Assembly (NCBI GenBank): GCA_943370145.1
Contig: CALRPY020000002.1
Span: forward strand, 1-64,000
Length of the DNA: 64,000 bases
Source: Ga0077536 sp943370145
GTDB taxonomy: Bacteria > Pseudomonadota > Gammaproteobacteria > Ga0077536
Reading direction: 5' to 3'
The notes under the pieces were generated by a model. It did no database searches. It was not told the origin of the DNA and saw only the letters and a program-made list of their open reading frames with translations. Within the stretch, counting starts at the first letter, position 1. Each line of letters begins with the position of its first letter. The position numbers were made by a program, and so were the translations under genes. This document shows positions 59,299-64,000 of the stretch, piece by piece.

Positions 59299-61452
59299 CT
59301 AAAGCCGCTGCGTGAACTCGACGATGCGCGCGTGCGTGTCGCCGATGTCGCCGTGGACGATGCCGTGGCGATGGGTCGGGATCCAGTGCAGCGTCTTGTC
59401 CCGGCTGCCGATGTGCTCGTGGACATGCCGCGCGCTGCGCGGGTCGACGACGTGATCATCGGTCGCCTGCAGGATCAGCGCCGGGCAGCGCACGTCGGGC
59501 AGGCAGTCCCGGACATGTTCGACCATGCGCGTCAGTTCGTGGAGGCCACGCACCGGCATGTGCCTGTAGTTGATGTCGGGATGTTCCGGGTCGTTCGGCC
59601 GGAACGGCATCGGTCCCTCGCCGTTCGAGGCCCACCCCACCAGCCGGTTCGTGCCGTGCACCAGCGGCACGTACAGCATCTTCCTGTTCCTGAAATGGAT
59701 CGGCGTCGAACAGGCGACGACGCCCGCCAGTCCAGCCGGGCGCGTCGCGGCATGGGCGAGCGCCAGCGCCGCGCCGGTCGAGAAACCGACGACGCAGATC
59801 CGGTCGCACCAGGCGCCCAGGATCCCGTAGCCCTGCGCGACGCTCGCCAGCCAGTCCTGCCAGCAACGCTCCCGCAGGTCCCAGGGTGAGGTGCCATGAC
59901 CCTTGAGCCGCACGCCCAGCACCCGGAAATCCGCCTGCCGCAGCCGCTCGGCCAGCGGACGCATTTCCGCCGGTGACGACAGGAAGCCGTGCGCCAGCAG
60001 CACGCCGACCCCGTGCGGACGCGCCGGATGCAGCAGAAAGGGCGAGGCGTCGGCCGTTGCCGATTCCCGCGCGTTGATGGCCCGGTGCGCCGGTTGCGAG
60101 AATTGACGACGATCCCAGGCGTGCTCGACCAGCAGATCCTCGAAGGCCAGCGCGCCCTGCGCGTGCGTCGTCAGCGCGTCGAGTTCGTCCCAGGCCGCCC
60201 GCACCGCCTGCTCCACGTCGGGCAGCGGCGCGATCGCGGCGGCAGTATCCGACAGCACCGGCGAGCCCTGCCGCCCGGCCAGCCGGATCCACGTGCCGTC
60301 GAGTACGAGATCGCCGCTGGCCGCGGCGGCCTCGAGCAGCGCATCCAGCGCCGTCGATTCGCCGTCGGCGAGCGGGCGGTAGAGTTGCGGATCGCGCAGG
60401 CCCCGATGCAGGTGGACGCCGGTCTGCGCCTGCAGCTTCTTCGCGGCCAGGTAGACGAGCCGCGCCAGCCGCGCGCGCTCGATCGGGTGGCTGCCGCGTT
60501 CGCGCGCGAGCAGCAGCAGGCGCGCCGCGAGCTGGCTGGCGCCGACGGTCGCGCCGCGCCGGATCTCGCCCGCGATGCGTTCGCGCAGCCCGCGGCCGGC
60601 CGCATCCAGCCGCCGCGCGGCCCAGCGCCGCAGCGCCGTTCGCGCGCTGTATTCGGGCGCGAAGGCGGCATCGAGGGTGGGCAGTTGCCGGGCGAGCACC
60701 GCTTCCGCCCGGTGCTCCGCCCAGCGCCACGTCGCATCGACGCGCAGGGGTTCACCGAGCCGGACGTCGAACCCCGCCGCGCCGACGAAGAGCGCGCTGT
60801 CGCCGGCCACGGATTCGGTGCCGGGGGCTGAAAGCCGGCCGGACATCCGTGCGGCCAGATACCGCAACGCGCCGTGCGCCAGCTGTCCCGGATGAGCGGT
60901 GATGTGCGCCGGCACCACCTTGACCGGCCGCGCCGCGCGCTCGCACAGGCGCTGTACCGAGGGCAGGCCGAGGGTGTCCACCCAGTGCTCGAGCATGGCC
61001 GTTTCGCCGCTGGCCAGCCGTCGGCGCACGGCCGCCAGGAAGACTGTCAGCCCCACTGCGAGATCCACCGCATCCGGGCCCGCCGCGTCGCCGACGACGT
61101 AGACGATTCGGCGACCCTTCAGCAGGTCGACCGCGAGCAGTGTCGCGAGCCCCGGATGGTCGTCCGGCACCGCGCCGAGTTCGCCCAGCAGGCGCGCGTG
61201 CCGTGCGTCACCGCGAAACGCGGCGCCCGCCACCACGGACCGGCAGCGCGCGCCGCAGGCGTCGAACACGAAGTACTGGGGCAGGAAGCTCGGGCCGTGG
61301 GTGAGATGGTTGAAAACGAAGATGTCGCCCTGCGCGACCTGCGCCGGGTCGTGGTGGACCACGCTGTGCACGCCGAGCCGCCGTCCCGCCGCTGCATGCA
61401 GGCGCAGGCACCAGTCGTAGACCGGCGCGTCCAGCTCGAAAGGGTCGCGCAT
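59299..61452 (-). CDS. Acyltransferase-like / alpha-beta hydrolase fusion
   Basis: A 717-residue two-part protein. The N-terminal half (about 1-250) has FNHLTHGPSFLPQYFVF and GDARHARLLGELGAVPDDHPG, like PlsC-type glycerolipid acyltransferases, but the HX4D motif is incomplete (NHLTHGPS, no Asp). The C-terminal part (about 470-717) is an alpha/beta hydrolase: LLAHGFLSSPAEM, GHGTSPWDLR, nucleophile GFSTG near residue 585, Asp in ATDDHVVDP and His in HRHGIVHGD. The latter resembles monoacylglycerol lipases. GGAG lies five bases before the ATG. It follows the molybdoenzyme gene. Confidence 0.8.
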   Translation of the reverse strand: MRDPFELDAPVYDWCLRLHAAAGRRLGVHSVVHHDPAQVAQGDIFVFNHLTHGPSFLPQYFVFDACGARCRSVVAGAAFRGDARHARLLGELGAVPDDHPGLATLLAVDLLKGRRIVYVVGDAAGPDAVDLAVGLTVFLAAVRRRLASGETAMLEHWVDTLGLPSVQRLCERAARPVKVVPAHITAHPGQLAHGALRYLAARMSGRLSAPGTESVAGDSALFVGAAGFDVRLGEPLRVDATWRWAEHRAEAVLARQLPTLDAAFAPEYSARTALRRWAARRLDAAGRGLRERIAGEIRRGATVGASQLAARLLLLARERGSHPIERARLARLVYLAAKKLQAQTGVHLHRGLRDPQLYRPLADGESTALDALLEAAAASGDLVLDGTWIRLAGRQGSPVLSDTAAAIAPLPDVEQAVRAAWDELDALTTHAQGALAFEDLLVEHAWDRRQFSQPAHRAINARESATADASPFLLHPARPHGVGVLLAHGFLSSPAEMRPLAERLRQADFRVLGVRLKGHGTSPWDLRERCWQDWLASVAQGYGILGAWCDRICVVGFSTGAALALAHAATRPAGLAGVVACSTPIHFRNRKMLYVPLVHGTNRLVGWASNGEGPMPFRPNDPEHPDINYRHMPVRGLHELTRMVEHVRDCLPDVRCPALILQATDDHVVDPRSARHVHEHIGSRDKTLHWIPTHRHGIVHGDIGDTHARIVEFTQRL

Positions 61453-61535
61453 CGCCGCTCCGTCAGCTTCGCCGGCCGCAGTGCAGGCGATTCGATGCGG
61501 CGGGGAGCGTCGCCGGGGCTGCCGGTCGCGACACC

Positions 61536-63560
61536 TCAGGCGCCCGCGGGCACGACGGTGACAAACAGGCTGTTGACGGCGGTGCTGTCGCCGAGGTCGG
61601 CGCGCAAGCCCGGATTCAGCGCGTTCAGGTTGACGCCGTCGCGCGCGTATTTCGGCCATGGCGACTTGTAGCTGACGGCGACCCCCGGGCGCACCCGGTC
61701 GGAGATTGCCGCGCGCAGGCGCACCTCGCCCGCCTCGGCCCGGACCCGCACCAGGTCGCCGTCGGCGATGCCCCGGGCCGCGGCGTCGTCGGCGTGCAGG
61801 AGGAGGCTCGATTCACCGAGCTGCGCGCGGATGCGCCGGTCGTTGCCGTAGCTGCTGTTCATCAACCAGAACGCCGCCGGCGAGAGCAGGCGCAGGGCGC
61901 CGGCGGGCGCCGCCCGGGCACGGCTGGCCGGGACCGGGCCGAGACCGGCCGACACGAACACCGCGGCATCGATCTCGATCGCGCCGCTGGGGGTGTTGAA
62001 GCGCAGGCCGGCGAACTGCTGGCGCGGCGACTCGCCGACCAGCACGGTGCCGCGCGCGGCGAGCGCCGCGAAGTCGAGACCGGTGCCGGTCGCCTGCAGC
62101 ATGCGCGCAATGAGGCTCGCGTCGTCCTCGAAGAGTTCGGGCTCCGTGTAGCCCATGCGCGCGGCAAGCCGTCGGAAGATTTCCTGGTTCGGCAGGCTCT
62201 CGCCGAAGGGCGCCTGCGCCCTGACCTGGGCTGACAGGCTGTCCTGGAAATAGGACAGCACTAGATCGTCGAACTCGAGGAAACTGGCGGCCGGCAGCAC
62301 CCAGTCGGCGAATTCGCAGGTGTCGGTGCGGAAGAGATCGATTGCGACGGTGAAGAGATCCTCCCGGGCGAGCGCCCGGTGCAGCCGCCGCTGGTCGGCG
62401 GCGGACGCGGCGACGTTCGTGTTCCAGTTGAACAGCGCGCGCGCCCGCCGCGCATCCTCGAGCGTGCCTGCCAGATCCATGTGGCTGATGCGTGGCGGCT
62501 CCCGCGTCACGGACGCGATGCGCTGGAGATCACGCTGCGCGATGCCGCGGGTCGAGTAACCGTTCATGTACAGCAGCCCCGTGCCGGGCCGGCCCAGGTT
62601 GCCGGTCGCGATGGGCAGCAGGCTGACCGCGCGCACGGCGTCACCCCCCTGGGCCTGCCGCTGCAGGCCGATGCCCAGCCAGAACAGCGTGGGGCCGGCG
62701 GCGATGAGCCGCGTCGCCTCGTCCATCGCCGCGAGGTCCACCCCGCAGTCGCGCGCGCAATCGGCCGGGTCGGTGGCATCGAGGCTGGCTGCCACCGCGG
62801 CCCAGCCGCGCACGTGGCGGGCGAGGAACCCGCGGTCGAGGCCACCGTTCCGCGCAAGGAGTGCCAGCAGGCCGAGCGCGAGCGCGATGTCGGTGCCGGG
62901 GATCGGCTGCAGGTGCAGATCGGCCGCTTCCGCGGTGCGCGTGCGCACCGGGTCGACGACGATCGTCGGGCCGGCGAAGCGACGCACCCAGTCGCGATCC
63001 GTCAGTGGTCCGCTGTGCGACGGGTTGATCCCCCACAGCACGAGGCAACTGGCCGCGGCGGCCGTGCGCGGGTCGAAGCCCTCGAAGGACGTGCCGAACA
63101 TCGCTTCCAGCGCGACGTGGCCCGCGCGGTCGCAGATCGTCCCCGGATCGACCTCGGTGGCGCCATAGCGATGGAAGAAACGCTCCGGGAAATTGCAGGC
63201 GATTGCCGAGTAGGTGCCCTGGTAGTGCGTGTGCAGCACCTTGTCCGGGCCGTGAGTCGCGGCGATGTGCGCGAGGCGCGCCGCGATGTCGTCCAGCGCC
63301 TCGTCCCAGGAGGCCGCCACGAACCGCCCGTGCCCTTTCGGGCCCGTCCGGCGCAGCGGCGTACCGAGCCGCGCGGATTCGTCGAGCCACACGCCGTTGT
63401 AGGCGAGGCGGCACTTGGCGCACAGCCGGCCGCGGCTCAGCGGGCTCGCGGGGTCGCCGCCAATGGCCGTCACGCGGCCATCCTCGACCCGGGCGAGCAG
63501 GCCGCAGCGGTCATAGCAGTCGCGAGGACAGGTGGTCCTGACGGTGTTGGCGCCGGTCAT
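61536..63560 (-). CDS. Molybdopterin oxidoreductase (DMSO reductase family)
   Basis: A 674-residue enzyme with an N-terminal [4Fe-4S] site (CPRDCYDRC and the fourth Cys in RLCAKC), then the Mo-bis-MGD domains. PGTICDRAG near residue 145 has the Cys likely to bind Mo. GNLGRPGTGLLYMNGYSTRG and the C-terminal YSPAAFWL...HADDAAARGIADGDLVRV region are typical. No Tat signal is seen, so it is likely cytoplasmic. The substrate is unknown, and no partner subunits are nearby. Its ATG overlaps the queG stop (ATGA). Confidence 0.92.
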   Translation of the reverse strand: MTGANTVRTTCPRDCYDRCGLLARVEDGRVTAIGGDPASPLSRGRLCAKCRLAYNGVWLDESARLGTPLRRTGPKGHGRFVAASWDEALDDIAARLAHIAATHGPDKVLHTHYQGTYSAIACNFPERFFHRYGATEVDPGTICDRAGHVALEAMFGTSFEGFDPRTAAAASCLVLWGINPSHSGPLTDRDWVRRFAGPTIVVDPVRTRTAEAADLHLQPIPGTDIALALGLLALLARNGGLDRGFLARHVRGWAAVAASLDATDPADCARDCGVDLAAMDEATRLIAAGPTLFWLGIGLQRQAQGGDAVRAVSLLPIATGNLGRPGTGLLYMNGYSTRGIAQRDLQRIASVTREPPRISHMDLAGTLEDARRARALFNWNTNVAASAADQRRLHRALAREDLFTVAIDLFRTDTCEFADWVLPAASFLEFDDLVLSYFQDSLSAQVRAQAPFGESLPNQEIFRRLAARMGYTEPELFEDDASLIARMLQATGTGLDFAALAARGTVLVGESPRQQFAGLRFNTPSGAIEIDAAVFVSAGLGPVPASRARAAPAGALRLLSPAAFWLMNSSYGNDRRIRAQLGESSLLLHADDAAARGIADGDLVRVRAEAGEVRLRAAISDRVRPGVAVSYKSPWPKYARDGVNLNALNPGLRADLGDSTAVNSLFVTVVPAGA

Positions 63561-64000
63561 CGCTGGCTCGCGGGCTGCGATCCGGCCAGGGCCGCGCGCT
63601 GGCGAGCGATCGCCCACGCGAGGTGTTCGCGCACGAGCGGCGTCGCCGCCGCGACGGCGCCCTCGAGCGCCGCGAGCACGGCGGCATCGGCGGGCGCGTT
63701 GCCCAGCGCGACGGCGAGGTTGCGCCGCCAGCGCTCGTAGCCGATGCGGCGGATGGCGGAGCCCTCGGTGCGGGCGAGGAAGGCGGCCTCGTCCCAGGCG
63801 AAGAGCTCGAGCAGGCTCGCGCGGTCGAGGCGGTGGCGCGCCCGGAAATCCGCTTCCGCACTGATCTTCGCGTAGCGGTTCCACGGGCAGACCAGCTGGC
63901 AGTCGTCGCAGCCGTAGATGCGGTTGCCGATGGCCTCGCGCCACGCCTCGGGGATCGCGCCCTTGAGTTCGATCGTCAGGTAGCTGATGCAGCGCCGCGC
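63557..64000 (-). CDS. queG: Epoxyqueuosine reductase QueG, C-terminal part (cut by window edge)
   Basis: The last 147 codons of queG are open on the minus strand and run off the right edge. They read ISYLTIELKGAIPEAW, GNRIYGCDDCQLVCPWNRYA with three Cys of the second [4Fe-4S] cluster (CDDCQLVCP), and then a HEAT-like tail (RLDRASLLELFAWDEAAFLARTEGSAIRRIGYERWRRNLAVALGN). QueG makes queuosine from epoxyqueuosine in tRNA. The start lies outside the window. The stop overlaps the molybdoenzyme start. Confidence 0.95.
   Translation of the reverse strand, partial: ARRCISYLTIELKGAIPEAWREAIGNRIYGCDDCQLVCPWNRYAKISAEADFRARHRLDRASLLELFAWDEAAFLARTEGSAIRRIGYERWRRNLAVALGNAPADAAVLAALEGAVAAATPLVREHLAWAIARQRAALAGSQPASQR

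Noticed and set aside
61536..63560. Selenocysteine in the molybdoenzyme
   Set aside because: No in-frame TGA is required; the frame is continuous and a Cys is at the likely Mo-binding site.

Overview
The window is high-GC, gene-dense chromosomal DNA from a free-living gammaproteobacterium. Three long gene orders typical of that class support this. They are engB / cytochrome c4 / dsbA; the divergent hemA-prfA-prmC-moeB and TPR-lolB-ispE-tRNA(Gln)-prs-rplY-pth-ychF blocks; and zapA / 6S RNA / ygfB-pepP-ubiH-ubiI-like. Two secreted proteins carry a VPxP-type PEP-CTERM tail, and there are PilZ and GGDEF signalling genes and a Baeyer-Villiger-type monooxygenase. This suits an environmental Nevskiales, Steroidobacter or Chromatiales-like lineage, but I cannot fix a genus. 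No prophage, transposase or CRISPR array is visible.

Layout. 1-390: a perfect 70-bp palindrome and tRNA-Arg(CCG). 391-10469: a cupin, a 1515-residue secreted beta-helix-like protein, an amino-acid permease, a Tat-exported CapA-like protein, a chalcone-isomerase-like secreted protein, an SRAP protein and a PilZ protein. 10489-16924: a diguanylate cyclase, dsbA, cytochrome c4, engB, a chain of hairpins that may hold a small RNA, a lipoprotein M48 protease, rpmE and a DUF3135 gene. 17324-23308: a short PEP-CTERM protein, xthA, an SH3/coiled-coil membrane protein, prlC, a GIDE-like/EF-hand membrane protein and LemA. 23460-28689: bfr, Fur-box-controlled bfd, then the leftward hemA-prfA-prmC-moeB-M67 operon.

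28807-35623: the rightward TPR-lolB-ispE-tRNA(Gln)-prs-rplY-pth-ychF block. 35624-37552: a small accessory island with two convergent toxin-antitoxin pairs, higBA and brnTA, flanked by non-coding DNA. 37553-45489: a second cupin, a histidine phosphatase, a BVMO-like flavoenzyme with an FNR-type box upstream, a ChaA antiporter, an MscS remnant, fumC, an SGNH-like protein and an EVE protein. 45517-50909: 6S RNA, zapA, a ZapB-like protein, ygfB, pepP and two ubiquinone-type hydroxylases. 50910-51588: repeat-rich non-coding DNA. 51589-59278: purC, a nitroreductase, a TetR/secreted-protein pair, an NTF2-like/aminotransferase pair, a 63-aa protein, gph, rpe and a DUF3530 protein. 59299-64000: a leftward cluster of queG (cut by the window edge), a molybdopterin oxidoreductase and an acyltransferase-hydrolase fusion.

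Most genes are housekeeping. The less ordinary parts are the hairpin chain beside engB, the GIDE-like/EF-hand plus LemA pair, the paired toxin-antitoxin island, the palindrome and repeat tracts, the giant PEP-CTERM protein, and the queG / molybdoenzyme / acyltransferase-hydrolase cluster. No single wholly new system stands out with confidence.
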